A stretch of DNA of 64,000 bases from Alkalicoccobacillus plakortidis (GCF_023703085.1 NZ_JAMQJY010000002.1:124001-188000); one strand, 5' to 3'; shown: positions 27,031 to 36,806, counted from the first letter of the stretch. Notes: a model not told the origin generated them from the letters alone. Numbers and translations are program-made.

Positions 27031-28449
27031 ATAAATCCGATTTTTTATCTTTCTTTCGATCTCTTTTCCGAGGTTTATTCGTCTGTTCCTCAATAAGCAA
27101 ATCATCCTGCTTAGGCAATGTAACAGTAAAGAGAACACCATGCTCCGTATTTTCTACTTTAGGTGAGCCATGATGCAGCTCTGCAATTTGTTTTACAATC
27201 GCAAGCCCAAGGCCAAATTTCCCTTTATTCCCTTTATAAAATGGCTTAAATAACTCATTGATCTCGTCATCCTCAATCGGATCACCATTATTCTCAACTC
27301 GAATTTGAACACCTTGAGATGTTGCTTCTGCAGAAATCCAAATCGCATCGTCAGCATAGCGTAAAGCATTCTCAACTAAATTCTCAAGTAATACTTCAAG
27401 TTGATCGAGATCGCCATTAATCTCAACCTCTGGTGAAACAACATGAATCGTCACGTCTTCACGCTGATAACGAAAACGCTCTTCAATCTGATAGGCTAAA
27501 CTACCGAATACAAACGTACTGCGATTTAATTGATTCTTTTTCATCTGCTCGAGTTTGGTGAAATAAAGCATTTCAATGACTCGACGCTCCATACGATTTG
27601 CTTCTTCAGTAATTACTTCCATTGTTTGTTCCAGACTCTCTTTAGGCATAATGCCATCCTTCACGGACTGGGCATAACTTTTGATCACCATAATGGGAGT
27701 CTTAAGCTCATGAGAAGTATGCTGAATAAACGTTTTTTGCGCCCGATCATAGCTGTTTAAATTCAACCTCATCCGCTCAAATTGGGTGGACAACCGTTCA
27801 AAGTCCTCATCGCCTTCTAACTGAAGAGGCTCTTGCCAATCTCGATTAGCAATTTGATCCAAATGATTACCCAAAATCGTCAACGGCTGCTGTAAATAAT
27901 ATTTTAGCCAGATAGCCGGTAACAATGCCAATACACTGGTCAACATCAGTAAGTAAAGTAATCTCTCCCAAAGTCTGTCTACCATAGAATTTCGATATTC
28001 ATCAAACATATACGAAATCAAATAACCAGATTTATTCAGCTCCGTATTCGTTACCTGACTGATCACATAAAAAATCGTTGCATCACCAAACTGAATTTCA
28101 TATCTTCCACGCTGAGATTCCTGATTAATAGCATTTGTGACCATCTCAGCGTAGATTTCACTTGGTGGTGGTGAACCATATTGCAAACTTATTTCTTCAG
28201 GGTAAACAAAATGACTCACAGCTCTAGATTGATTTTGTGCATCAATAAACTCATACTGATTTGCTGTGGATTAAATTCTGACGGATTGATGATGTTCTGA
28301 GATTGTATTTGTTCAATCATTCGGTACGTTTCTTCTGTTAATGTCCCCTTTATAGACAGAGGATAGACAATCGTAATAGAAAGCCCAACCAGCAGGATAA
28401 GTGAAATAAAGGCAAGCCAGATCCGCTGTGTCAGATTAACCTTTATCAT
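27029..28449 (-). CDS. Sensor histidine kinase, YkoH-like (frameshifted)
   Basis: About 473 residues after correction. Two membrane helices (near residues 11-30 and 160-180) enclose an extracellular sensor region; then HAMP, the HisKA motif HTSHELKTPIMVIKSYAQS with the phosphorylated histidine, and HATPase_c with NLVENALRYADD and GLGLAIVKQIAELH. The frame changes at GCTGTGG (28263-28269), which is CCACAGC on the coding strand. Reading it as CCAGC restores NPANQYEFIDAQNQSRAVSHFVYP. The gene overlaps its response regulator by four bases. The ligand is unknown; YkoH is the nearest relative I recall. Confidence 0.88.
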
Positions 28450-29129
28450 GAGGAGAGGATCCTGTACCCATAACCATAAAGTGTCTCAAGATGTATACGG
28501 TTCATCTTTTTACGAACTCTCCTGACGACATCATCAACAGCTCGCTCTGAACCAAAGTAATTTTCGCCCCAGACAAACTCAATGATTTTTTCCCGAGAAA
28601 AGGCTTTTCCAATATCACCAGTCAAAAGAAGGATCAAGTCCATTTCTTTTGTTGTCAAATCAACAATTTCCTCACCTGCAGCTAACGTATCCGTCACTGT
28701 TCGACCAATTGGATCAATTAAATATTGATTAAGTTCAATTTTCTTCTGCTCTTGCGTCGAGGTGCCATAAATCCGATTAAGAATCTTTTTCGCACGAATA
28801 ATCAATTCCTGCGGGAGAAATGGTTTAGATAAATAATCATCACTACCCATCTCAAGACCAAGTACACGATCTAAATCCTGATCACGTGCAGAGATAAAGA
28901 TCACAGGACGATCCTCAGTTTCTTTAATCGCCTTTAACAACTGATATCCATCCGTACCAGGTAGCATAATATCTAATATCCATAAATGAGGCTTGTCCTC
29001 AATCGCTTCAAGCGCATCATTTCCATCATTAAATACCTTTACATTCCAATTTTCTTTTTCTAAGTATGCTTTAAGTACCGCAGATAAATTATCTTCATCT
29101 TCTACGAGATAAACTAAATATTGTTCCAT
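28446..29129 (-). CDS. OmpR-family response regulator, YkoG-like
   Basis: A 227-residue regulator. Receiver residues are VEDED, HLWILDIMLPGTDG (phosphoaspartate near residue 52) and SKPFLPQELI; the winged-helix domain ends RAVDDVVRRVRKKMNRIHLETLYGYGYR. The ATG at 29129 follows AAGGAGG and is preferred to the in-frame upstream codon. It is the first gene of a kinase-regulator operon, with four bases of overlap. Confidence 0.92.
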   Translation of the reverse strand: MEQYLVYLVEDEDNLSAVLKAYLEKENWNVKVFNDGNDALEAIEDKPHLWILDIMLPGTDGYQLLKAIKETEDRPVIFISARDQDLDRVLGLEMGSDDYLSKPFLPQELIIRAKKILNRIYGTSTQEQKKIELNQYLIDPIGRTVTDTLAAGEEIVDLTTKEMDLILLLTGDIGKAFSREKIIEFVWGENYFGSERAVDDVVRRVRKKMNRIHLETLYGYGYRILSS

Positions 29130-29327
29130 TTTTATGTCCTCCTTTTTCAAAAAACACTCTGAGATAAAAAAATAATAGCTATATCTACCTATTTTAACCC
29201 ATTCGACCCTCTATCGCGAGTTTAGTACATTTTTTACGTATTTATTCACAACATTTACATGAAACATGCTATTTGTGAAGGAATTCCTTAAAAATATGTA
29301 GAATGATTGAGAAAAGGGGGCATTGAT

Positions 29328-30279
29328 TTGATTGTAAAGAAACGTTATGCACCAATCCAACTGTTAGGATTGGAAGCTCTTATCCGCCGAAGTAGTTCTG
29401 TAACCGATGTGATGAATACAGACCTACACAAATGGCAGATCGGGTACAGAGGAGAGTGCTCCATTCATTATTATCTCAATCAACTCGATGGTTTTATGAT
29501 TTTGCACGATTTGAGGCTACCAGCTGAGCCAAGCGGATTTTTTCAAATCGACTCGCTGTTATTAAGTAAGTATGGAATCATCATTCTTGAAGTTAAAAAT
29601 TTTCATGGCGTCATTCAATTTAATGAGCAATCTCATCAGGTGCTACGCATTCTTAACGATAAGGAAGAACGTATCCCCAATCCACTTATTCAAGCTTCAC
29701 GCCAACAAGCACAACTAGACTCATTTCTCATTCGAAATGGGCTGCCGTCACTCCCAGTAAGTGCTTACGTCGTGTATAGCTCCCCGCTTACCATTTTTCG
29801 TACCTCACATGCAAAAGTTATACACGCAGAAGCAATCCCTGTTCAACTGGAAAGTTATAAGCAAAAGGCAAAACGCGAATATCTAACGCGAACACAAATG
29901 GAGCACATTAGTTCATTGTTGATGGGCGCAAATAAGACTTTTGTGCCGGATTTATTGAAGAAGTATGGCCTTAGTTCAAAAAATATACAGAACGGAGTAC
30001 ACTGTACGCACTGCAACAAACTTACAATGATTCGGCCAAGTCGCATTCGGAAGTGGACATGTCAAAACTGCTATTTTTCTTCTCAAAATGCTCACATACC
30101 AACCCTCCAAGATTATGCCGTGCTTTTCCAAGCCTAGGATCAAAAATCATCAAGCACGTGAATTCCTCAAACTTCCCACTACAACAATGGCTAAATATCT
30201 TTTGAAAAATTTAAACTTAACTACTACCGGAAATAACAAAGGTCGTATCTATCACATTCCACTACCTTTTGAGATTTAG
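29328..30279 (+). CDS. NERD nuclease-related protein with zinc ribbon (frameshifted)
   Basis: After a TTG start preceded by AAAAGGGGG, the N-terminal NERD domain has QIGYRGECSIHYYLNQL and IDSLLLSKYGIIILEVKNFHG, where D, E and K form the PD-(D/E)xK-like site. A zinc ribbon with CTHC and CQNC follows (about residues 225-250). The frame then stops at 30137, but reading CCAAGC (30128-30133) as CCAGC continues as QPRIKNHQAREFLKLPTTTM to 30279. That adds a basic C-terminal segment for about 316 residues. NERD proteins are poorly studied and are assumed to act on nucleic acid. Confidence 0.82.
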
Positions 30280-30306
30280 CATTGAATAGTGATGGTTATG
30301 TAAGCT

Positions 30307-30650
30307 CTCTTTGCTGATATCCTGCTATCTTTGCTGATATCTGCTACTCTTTACTGATATCTCGCTCTCTTTACCGATATCTCGCTCTCTTTGCTGATAT
30401 CTGCTCCTCTTTACCGATATCTGCTCCTCTTTACCGATATCTGCTCCTCTTTACCGATATCTGCTCCTCTTTACCGATATCTGCTCCTCTTTACCGATAT
30501 CTGCTCCTCTTTACCGTTATCTGCTCCTCTTTACCGTTATCCCGCTCTCTTTACCGATATCCCGCTCTCTTTACCGATATCTGCTCCTCTTTACTGATAT
30601 CTCGCCTCTCATCCTCGATTCCACACTCTCATCCTCGACTCTGCTCCCTC
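30307..30650 (+). repeat. Array B: about 15 tandem copies of a 20-bp unit, with array-A units at the end
   Basis: The unit is CTCTTTACCGATATCTGCTC with variants (GCTGATAT, CTCGCT, CGTTATC). The last copies after 30606 switch to CTCTCATCCTCGATTCCACA, which is the array-A unit. The array lies between the NERD gene and a convergent minus-strand gene. It creates an artificial 68-residue ORF made of LFTDICSSLPIS repeats. Confidence 0.92.
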
Positions 30651-30678
30651 ATTCCCACCTCACCACCCCACCCAAACA

Positions 30679-30709
30679 AAAAAACCAGCCTCAATCCAGG
30701 CTGGTTTTC
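30679..30709 (-). terminator. Terminator of the Pro/Tyr-rich protein gene
   Basis: AAAACCAGCCT pairs with AGGCTGGTTTT around CAATCC. It contains an unaltered CCAGC at 30685-30689. Confidence 0.85.
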
Positions 30710-30711
30710 TC

Positions 30712-31074
30712 TTACAACAGAGCAAATGCAGTTAATGCGGCTAGTGGGAAGATGAGTCGTCTCCAACCGTATGGACGCGGGCGTGGATAGTAGGGGTAAT
30801 ATCCTGGATAGTAAGGCTGGTATGGGTAGCCGTAGCGTTCCTGTCCAGACGTCATCGTTTGTTCTTCTGGTTGGTTCATTGATGCGATGACTTCATGCAT
30901 ACTCATAAATTGGCCCTGTTCATCTACAGGAACCATCACATACACATGATGCTCATCAACTGTCTCGACTACACCTTCATAATCTACTCCGTTGGCTTGC
31001 ATTTTAACAGCTTGATTAATGTGTTGTTCACACATTTCTTTCATCTGCTGATTATACGCGGCTTGTTGATCCAA
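30712..31074 (-). CDS. Small Pro/Tyr-rich hypothetical protein
   Basis: A 120-residue product from TTG 31074, chosen because AAAGGAGG lies eight bases before it; upstream ATG codons lack such a site. An N-terminal helix (QMKEMCEQHINQAVKMQ) is followed by a small beta domain (YEGVVETVDEHHVYVMVPVD), then a tyrosine/proline-rich segment (PYYPGYYPYYPRP) and a hydrophobic end (LIFPLAALTAFALL). This layout occurs in unnamed Bacillus proteins; the rich segment recalls spore coat proteins, but no function can be given. Confidence 0.68.
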   Translation of the reverse strand: MDQQAAYNQQMKEMCEQHINQAVKMQANGVDYEGVVETVDEHHVYVMVPVDEQGQFMSMHEVIASMNQPEEQTMTSGQERYGYPYQPYYPGYYPYYPRPRPYGWRRLIFPLAALTAFALL

Positions 31075-31142
31075 AGTGATCGCCTCCTTTTTTCTTAGTG
31101 TATTCACCCATGCCCAATTGGTGCACTAAACTTGTGATCGTG

Positions 31143-31172
31143 AAAAAACACAGCCTCTTATTTGAGACTGTG
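31143..31172 (-). terminator. Terminator overlapping the end of the HAD gene
   Basis: ACACAG(C)CTC pairs with GAG(A)CTGTGT around TTATTT, which contains the stop codon of the gene ending at 31158. A T-run follows on the minus strand. Confidence 0.7.
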
Positions 31173-32018
31173 TCTGTCGAGATTGATGCGTAGTTGTTTT
31201 CTAAATACTTCGTGAATCATATAGGAGACGCCATCTTCATCAACAGAGCGTGTGATCCAATCGGCTTTGTCTTTTAAAGGCTTTGGCGCATTTCCCATCG
31301 CTACTCCGAGTCCGGCCATTTGCATCATTTCTATATCTTCCTCAAACGCTCCGATGGTGATTAGTTCATCGTTACTTATTCCTTTTCGATGACACAGCCA
31401 CTGAAGTGCTTTTGCTTTTGATACTTCCGCTGATACTACGGATAGGCGGTCCTTGCCTATTCGCTTGATTCTCACATCTTCTGTTTTTTCGTTCAGCAAA
31501 TCAAGTGCTTGTTTTCGCTGAATGGATGACTCAAATTGGATTTGCATGGTTAGTGGGCCTTGCCCTTCTTCCATTGCATAATTGTATAACGAATCTACAT
31601 AGGTTAACGGATAATAAAGTTGATCAGTTGCGCCAAGAGTCATCTTAGCGATAAGGTGATTTTTTTGCTTTTCTTTACTTGTAACGGCGTGTGTTTCATA
31701 CATTAAATGGATGCGGCATTGATATCGTTCTAGTGCCTCCATCATTTCCATAACGGTTTGCTCTGGTAGTTCCCGTGACATCAGCTTCTTTTTCTTCACT
31801 TCACTGACGTAGGCTCCATCATGTGCAATCAAATACCCCTCTAGCTTCAGACTTTTTGCGATTTTTTGGGCTGATAAGTAGGGCCTTGAGGTAACCAGAG
31901 CTATTTCTACTCCTTTTTTGGTTAAGTACTCCATGGATTGACGTGTTGATTTGCTCAATTTTGAATTGGATCGGAGCAACGCGCCATCAATATTTACCGC
32001 TATAAATTTGTAAGTCAT
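31158..32018 (-). CDS. HAD-superfamily Cof-type phosphatase
   Basis: A 286-residue protein. Motif I is degenerate: FIAVNIDGALL in place of DxDGT, so the nucleophile aspartate is replaced by Asn, while the second aspartate is kept. Motif II is in LVTSRP, the lysine in VSKAKALQWL, and motif IV in TIGAFEEDIEMMQMAGLGVAMGNAP, where the usual GDxxND reads GAFEED. The missing nucleophile suggests weak or no phosphatase activity. ATG 32018 follows GAGGGGAAG. It resembles B. subtilis YhaX by position near yheA. Confidence 0.82.
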   Translation of the reverse strand: MTYKFIAVNIDGALLRSNSKLSKSTRQSMEYLTKKGVEIALVTSRPYLSAQKIAKSLKLEGYLIAHDGAYVSEVKKKKLMSRELPEQTVMEMMEALERYQCRIHLMYETHAVTSKEKQKNHLIAKMTLGATDQLYYPLTYVDSLYNYAMEEGQGPLTMQIQFESSIQRKQALDLLNEKTEDVRIKRIGKDRLSVVSAEVSKAKALQWLCHRKGISNDELITIGAFEEDIEMMQMAGLGVAMGNAPKPLKDKADWITRSVDEDGVSYMIHEVFRKQLRINLDRHSLK

Positions 32019-32150
32019 CCACGCTTCTTCCCCTCTTGTTGTATTCTCCTTAGAAGTCACTCAGGAGGCTCGTCGGTTCTGATTTAAGCATATGTATGTC
32101 CTTCACTAGTCAGAACTTGATTTAGAAGTTTCTCAAGAATTCGCGCATGA

Positions 32151-32187
32151 AAAAAATCCCTCTGAGTGATTACTCAGAAGGATTCTC
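32151..32187 (-). terminator. yheA terminator
   Basis: AATCCCTCTGAGT pairs with ACTCAGAAGGATT around GATT with an A-run on the other side. It lies after the yheA stop. Confidence 0.75.
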
Positions 32188-32200
32188 TACATTCTTGTTC

Positions 32201-32551
32201 TTATTGTTCTGGTGAGCCATAGATTTCTTCTAGTGGCTCTGTGATGATTTTGTTAATATCTCCAATAATTACGCTAAGTTGTTGCTCAGCTTCCATTAGT
32301 TTAGAGATAAGATCGTGTTGTTGAACAAGTTCAAACTGTTGTTGTGCTTGTTGTGCTTCTTCTTCAGAGATCTGAACACCTTGCATTTGTTTCTGTTGAA
32401 GCTCCAATTGCAATTGACGGAAGTTGTCCAACATTTTTTTAGCAATTTCGTCTTCCTCAATTTGTGAGTGAAGTGATTGAAGTGATTTAAACTCATCACT
32501 TTCTGCTAATGCTAGTTTCAATTCTTGCGCTTTGTCTTGAAGTTGTGCCAT
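32201..32551 (-). CDS. yheA: YlbF/YmcA-family protein YheA
   Basis: A 116-residue helical protein (ELKLALAESDEFKSLQSLHSQIEEDEIAKKMLDNFRQLQ) of the YlbF/YmcA type, rich in glutamine. Related proteins form a complex that affects RNA maturation and development in B. subtilis; YheA itself is less studied. AGAGGGGGAA precedes the ATG. It follows yheB on the same strand. Confidence 0.9.
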   Translation of the reverse strand: MAQLQDKAQELKLALAESDEFKSLQSLHSQIEEDEIAKKMLDNFRQLQLELQQKQMQGVQISEEEAQQAQQQFELVQQHDLISKLMEAEQQLSVIIGDINKIITEPLEEIYGSPEQ

Positions 32552-32638
32552 GTTTAATTCCCCCTCTTAATTGTCTACACGACTATAACATGTTCTCGTA
32601 TAGAATTCACGGAAAGTCCCGTATTCCTTACTAAAATC

Positions 32639-33785
32639 TTATAATCCATTGATGAGTAGGACAAACAATCCTTGAAATAATCCTACTATGCCACCAATTA
32701 ATGCACCTAAATAGGTAATGAGCTTAAGCTCTTTTGAAGCAACAGACATGACTAGGTCTTCTAAATGTTTAGTTGAAAAGGATTGAACCTGGTCGCTAAT
32801 AATTTTTTCGATTTGAAAGGCTTTAAGGAAAGCCCCAACTTGAGTGGCTGCTACTTCAATAAGTACATTCACCCCACTTGGAATCCATGAGCTGAGAATT
32901 CGTTCCTCATAATCAGGAACCCAACTATTTAAAGGCGCATCCAACGACCTTAACACAGGTGTCTTGTCTTTGACCAGCTGACTTAAAAAATGGCTGACTT
33001 TTCCTTGATTAATAAAATGATTTACTTCATGAAGAGGCATCTCCTTAGCTTTTGCCCATTCCTTAACAAGCAATTCACTTAACAATTGGTTTGTCCGCTC
33101 ATTTTGTAAAAAACGTAAAATTTCTGGCTGAACCTTATCTACTAAGCGTTCATTCCCCATAAACATTTGGATCATACTTCCTAAGCGCCCCTTATGATCA
33201 AGGAACTCCTCAATCATGCCACTTAGCTTCTCTTTTCCTTCACTGCTCTCAAAGTAATCAGTTGTCTTGTTTAACACTGCTTGAGAAAGCTGAGGTATAT
33301 AGGATTCAATTCTTATCACCAGTGCATTCGGCAAAATATTTTCTATTTTTTTATCTTGATTATTCATTAAAAACCGATTGATTCCAAGCGTTAATCATTT
33401 TATCCGTACGTTCATACGTGGATTCTTTCATGTTAGGAACACCAATAGTCTTCTCTACATACTCGACTAAAGTCTGTTCACTATGAATGATTTTACTTGC
33501 TTCTTCCTCCAACCAGTCAGTCACACCTGTTTTAAATGAAGAATGTTTGATTTGTTTTTGAAGTCCTTCTGCTGTTAAAAGGTAGGTCCCTACCATTTGA
33601 CCAAGCTGAACAGAAATTTCTTTATGACGTTTTGGAATAAGCCCTGGTGTAAAAGGTACCTTCCAATCACCAAGATAATAGGCTCGATGTGGTTTAAATA
33701 ACATACGAATCGCTAATGCGTTTGTTAGGCCACCAAGTGCAGCCCCAACAACCACCATAAAACTAATAAACATCCATGGATCCAC
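32639..33785 (-). CDS. yheB: DUF445 membrane protein YheB (frameshifted)
   Basis: The two frames (33360-33785 and 32639-33367) join to about 382 residues. It has a hydrophobic N-terminus (MFISFMVVVGAALGGLTNALAIRMLFKP) and a C-terminal helix (YLGALIGGIVGLFQGLFVLLI), the DUF445 pattern. The start is GTG 33785 after AAGGAGTG. The break is CCAAGC at 33383-33388. Removing one base gives NAGINRFLMNNQDKKIENIL across the join. The function is unknown. Confidence 0.88.
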
Positions 33786-33938
33786 TGTTTACACTCCTTC
33801 AATTGCTTAGAAAAGTTCGACCTACCTAGTATAATCGATTTTCCTTCTATAGGAAAACACTTGATGCTAAGCCTTTTAGAATAACCCAAAAATAGATCAG
33901 GAATACTAGTTACACTGTGATAAGAAAGGAGACGACTC

Positions 33939-34115
33939 ATGGAAAAGTCTAAGCAACAAAAAGAATCTGATCAAGGAAAAGATAAGTATTTTATGGACGT
34001 CGATCGAATGATCAATGAAGGTTTAGGCGGTGGTAAAATTGCCGGTCATCATGCAGGCAACATAGAAGAAGCGCGAGAACTTGAAGAAGAAGAACCTCCT
34101 GCAAAACATGAATAG
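33939..34115 (+). CDS. Small acidic hypothetical protein, 58 residues
   Basis: Charged, soluble product with MDVDRMINEGLGGGKIAGHH in the middle and a Glu-rich tail. AAAGGAG lies before the ATG. It is divergent from yheB and followed by a regulator gene. The DVDRMINEGLGGG pattern looks like a conserved Bacillus motif, but I cannot name the family. Confidence 0.7.
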   Translation: MEKSKQQKESDQGKDKYFMDVDRMINEGLGGGKIAGHHAGNIEEARELEEEEPPAKHE

Positions 34116-34182
34116 TGCTTTTCGGATGTATCTGTAAACGATATACTGGATATATTCTACAGTGGCGAGGAGTGCTTAAGCT

Positions 34183-35070
34183 ATGATTACACAATCATTA
34201 AAGCGGCAATTTGGACAAGCCGTTACAACAGATCCGGCTAATTATCATCGATTAGATGTACTGTGGTTGCAGGATGAACAATCAAAACCAATTGGGTTCT
34301 ATAGAGAGCATTTAACAAAACGAGAGCAGCAATTACTCATGCTGCTCTTACCAATATGGAAGCCATTTCCTGAGCCTGAAACGGTGTCTGAAAAGCGGTG
34401 GAAAGACTGGCTTTTTCAAGATCAATCAGAAAAGGTTGCCCCACCAACAGATGAAGCGGTAAGGTTCATTCATTTCTCATTAGCTGAAACAATTGATACA
34501 TACAGCGATTTTTATGAAGCCTGGCAAAACAAGCTTGCTGGACTACATACTATTATATGGATAGACTCTTTACACGGTGTTGTGATTGACCATGGAGACG
34601 ATGAAGTGAATGGATTTTCAAATTTTGTACAGGCCATTGCCTCTGACTTTTATGTAGACCTCACATTACTCATTGGCTCTACTTGTTTGATTGATCATGC
34701 TCGTTCAACTTTTAATTGGGAACAGGCTTGTTTTAAGGCGGCACTTCCATATGTAAATGCTCAGCATATCTTTAAGGAACATGAGGCTGTACCTTATTAC
34801 CTCACGCAATTCATTCCAGAGTCAGAACGTACATATATCCGTTCGCAAATTTTAACGGATGCTGTATTAGCTGATCCAGATATGATTAAAAGTATTTCTG
34901 CTTATCTTCATCATCATTTAAACCTATCTTCTGCAGCTAAAAGTCTACATATGCATCGAAATAGCCTACAATATCGTATCGACAAATTTATTGAGCGCAC
35001 AGGCATTGATATCAAACAGTTCCAACACGCGTCCTTTATGCATTTTGTTCTGCTATTACAAGATCACTGA
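34183..35070 (+). CDS. CdaR/PucR-type helix-turn-helix regulator
   Basis: A 295-residue protein whose C-terminus carries the PucR-type DNA-binding domain: YLHHHLNLSSAAKSLHMHRNSLQYRIDKFIERTGID (about residues 245-280). The N-terminal part has no recognised ligand domain. GCGAGGAGTG precedes the ATG. It lies directly upstream of msmX, on the same strand with its own gap, so it may regulate carbohydrate uptake; this is inference. Confidence 0.82.
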   Translation: MITQSLKRQFGQAVTTDPANYHRLDVLWLQDEQSKPIGFYREHLTKREQQLLMLLLPIWKPFPEPETVSEKRWKDWLFQDQSEKVAPPTDEAVRFIHFSLAETIDTYSDFYEAWQNKLAGLHTIIWIDSLHGVVIDHGDDEVNGFSNFVQAIASDFYVDLTLLIGSTCLIDHARSTFNWEQACFKAALPYVNAQHIFKEHEAVPYYLTQFIPESERTYIRSQILTDAVLADPDMIKSISAYLHHHLNLSSAAKSLHMHRNSLQYRIDKFIERTGIDIKQFQHASFMHFVLLLQDH

Positions 35071-35185
35071 CCCTTTCTGTGCAACTTGCCTAGAAATTCA
35101 AGTGATCTTTGTGCACCTTCCCCATAGTCCAACCTAATGAAAAGGCTTACAATTCATTTATACTTAAATTTTGGAGGGGTTACAC

Positions 35186-36283
35186 ATGGCAGAGATTAGT
35201 TTAGATAGTATCTATAAAATTTACGATGGTGATGTTACAGCCGTATCAGATTTCAACTTATCAATTGAGGATAAAGAATTCATCGTTTTTGTTGGTCCCT
35301 CAGGTTGTGGGAAGTCAACAACTCTTCGAATGATTGCTGGTCTAGAGGATATCTCTAAAGGTGATCTTGTTATTGGAGATAAACGAATGAATGATGTAGC
35401 CCCTAAAGATCGTGATATTGCAATGGTATTCCAGAACTACGCCCTATATCCACATATGAACGTATACGATAACATGGCTTTTGGTCTAAAACTACGTAAA
35501 TTTAAAAAAGATGAAATTGATAAACGAGTTAAAAATGCTGCTCAAATTCTTGGTTTAACAGAAATGCTTGACCGTAAACCAAAAGCGATGTCTGGTGGTC
35601 AGCGTCAGCGTGTTGCATTAGGACGTGCAATTGTCCGTGATCCACAAGTATTCTTAATGGATGAGCCGCTCTCTAACTTAGATGCTAAGCTCCGTGTACA
35701 AATGAGAGCTGAAATTACAAAGCTTCACAAACGTCTACAAACAACAACAATCTACGTAACACATGATCAGACAGAAGCCATGACGATGGCCACGAGGATC
35801 GTTATTATGAAAGACGGCTTTATCCAACAAGTTGGTTCACCAAAAGAAGTATACGATAATCCAGAAAACGTGTTTGTTGGTGGATTTATCGGGTCACCTT
35901 CTATGAACTTCCTTTCTGGTCGTCTTAATGGAGATAACTTCATTGTTGGTGATGTATCCCTTAAAGTTCCTGAAGGCAAGTTAAAAACATTACGTGAAAA
36001 AGGCTATGCAGATAAAGAAATTATTCTTGGTGTTCGTCCTGAAGATGTTCACGATGAGCTATTATTCCTACAATCTTCTCCAGATACAAAGTTAAATGCT
36101 ATCATTGATGTTGCTGAGTTAACTGGTGCTGAAACGGTACTTTACTCAAGTGTAAATGGTCAAGAATTAGTAGCTAGGGTTGATTCTCGAACTGATATCA
36201 CATCAGGTCAAAAGATTGACCTTGCTCTTGACTTAAACAAATGTCACTTCTTTGATGCTGATAACGAGCAACGCATTCGCTAA
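35186..36283 (+). CDS. msmX: Multi-sugar ABC transporter ATPase MsmX
   Basis: A 365-residue ATPase that energises several oligosaccharide importers in Bacillus. Walker A is GPSGCGKST (about residue 38), the signature MSGGQRQRVALGRAIVRDP, Walker B FLMDEPLSNLDAKLR and the switch THDQTEAM. The C-terminal TOBE/MOI-type regulatory domain includes GVRPEDVHD. ATG 35186 follows GGAGGGG; the in-frame TTG at 35171 is not needed. The length equals that of B. subtilis MsmX. No permease genes are adjacent, as is usual for msmX. Confidence 0.93.
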   Translation: MAEISLDSIYKIYDGDVTAVSDFNLSIEDKEFIVFVGPSGCGKSTTLRMIAGLEDISKGDLVIGDKRMNDVAPKDRDIAMVFQNYALYPHMNVYDNMAFGLKLRKFKKDEIDKRVKNAAQILGLTEMLDRKPKAMSGGQRQRVALGRAIVRDPQVFLMDEPLSNLDAKLRVQMRAEITKLHKRLQTTTIYVTHDQTEAMTMATRIVIMKDGFIQQVGSPKEVYDNPENVFVGGFIGSPSMNFLSGRLNGDNFIVGDVSLKVPEGKLKTLREKGYADKEIILGVRPEDVHDELLFLQSSPDTKLNAIIDVAELTGAETVLYSSVNGQELVARVDSRTDITSGQKIDLALDLNKCHFFDADNEQRIR

Positions 36284-36297
36284 TTTTAAAGGCTGAT

Positions 36298-36340
36298 AAA
36301 ACGGACCATTATGTTCACACACATAATGGTCCGTTTTTTT
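36298..36340. terminator. msmX terminator
   Basis: AAACGGACCATTATGT pairs with ACATAATGGTCCGTTTTTTT around a CACAC loop. The stem is 15 bp or more. Confidence 0.9.
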
Positions 36341-36568
36341 AATCATCACGCTTTGCACCAGCTCCGTCTAACTACGGAATGTCACAGGTTCTGTTCTTCT
36401 CTCACCGAAGTTCTATGTTCACTGCTCTAAATCCACACTACCAAATGTACTGTTACATAATGGGTATCGTTTGCTATTCAATAAGTTGGCATATAATTTG
36501 TAAGTTGTTTGAGTTTTTTAATTAAAAACGGTCCAAAATGCGGCCATTTTCTTTTAAGTACAAATAGA

Positions 36569-36595
36569 AAGGGAATGGCGTAGTGCCATTCCCTT
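36569..36595 (-). terminator. SASP gene terminator
   Basis: AAGGGAATGGC pairs with GCCATTCCCTT around GTAGT, just past the stop codon. Confidence 0.8.
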
Positions 36596-36605
36596 AAATC
36601 CATTA

Positions 36606-36806
36606 TTATTTTTGGTATCCACCAAGTTGTTGTTCAGCAGCTTGTACTAAACGTTTAGTGATTTCTCCACCAACTGAACCGTTAGCGCGAGCTGTAGAAT
36701 CTGGTCCAAGAGTTACGCCAAATTCAGAAGCGATTTCGTATTTCATTTGATCAAGAGCTTGTTGTACACCAGGTACTACAAGTTGATTTGAACTGTTGTT
36801 AGCCAT
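36606..36806 (-). CDS. Alpha/beta-type small acid-soluble spore protein
   Basis: A 66-residue DNA-binding spore protein that protects dormant spore DNA. It has the family sequence [16 protein letters not shown], which includes the cleavage site for germination protease GPR, and [12 protein letters not shown] for DNA binding. ATG 36806 is chosen because AGGGGGTG stands at the right distance; a GTG three codons upstream is not required. SigG control is expected from the family but no clear promoter was picked. Confidence 0.95.
   Translation of the reverse strand: MANNSSNQLVVPGVQQALDQMKYEIASEFGVTLGPDSTARANGSVGGEITKRLVQAAEQQLGGYQK

Larger units (their letters stand above)
36284..36605. other. 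Intergenic region between msmX and the SASP gene
   Basis: It contains the msmX terminator (36298-36340) and the SASP terminator (36569-36595). Between them about 230 bases show no ORF with a ribosome binding site and no clear structure. Confidence 0.6.

Noticed and set aside
30391..30597. 68-residue ORF of LFTDICSSLPIS repeats
   Set aside because: It is array B read in frame, with no ribosome binding site and no non-repeat part.
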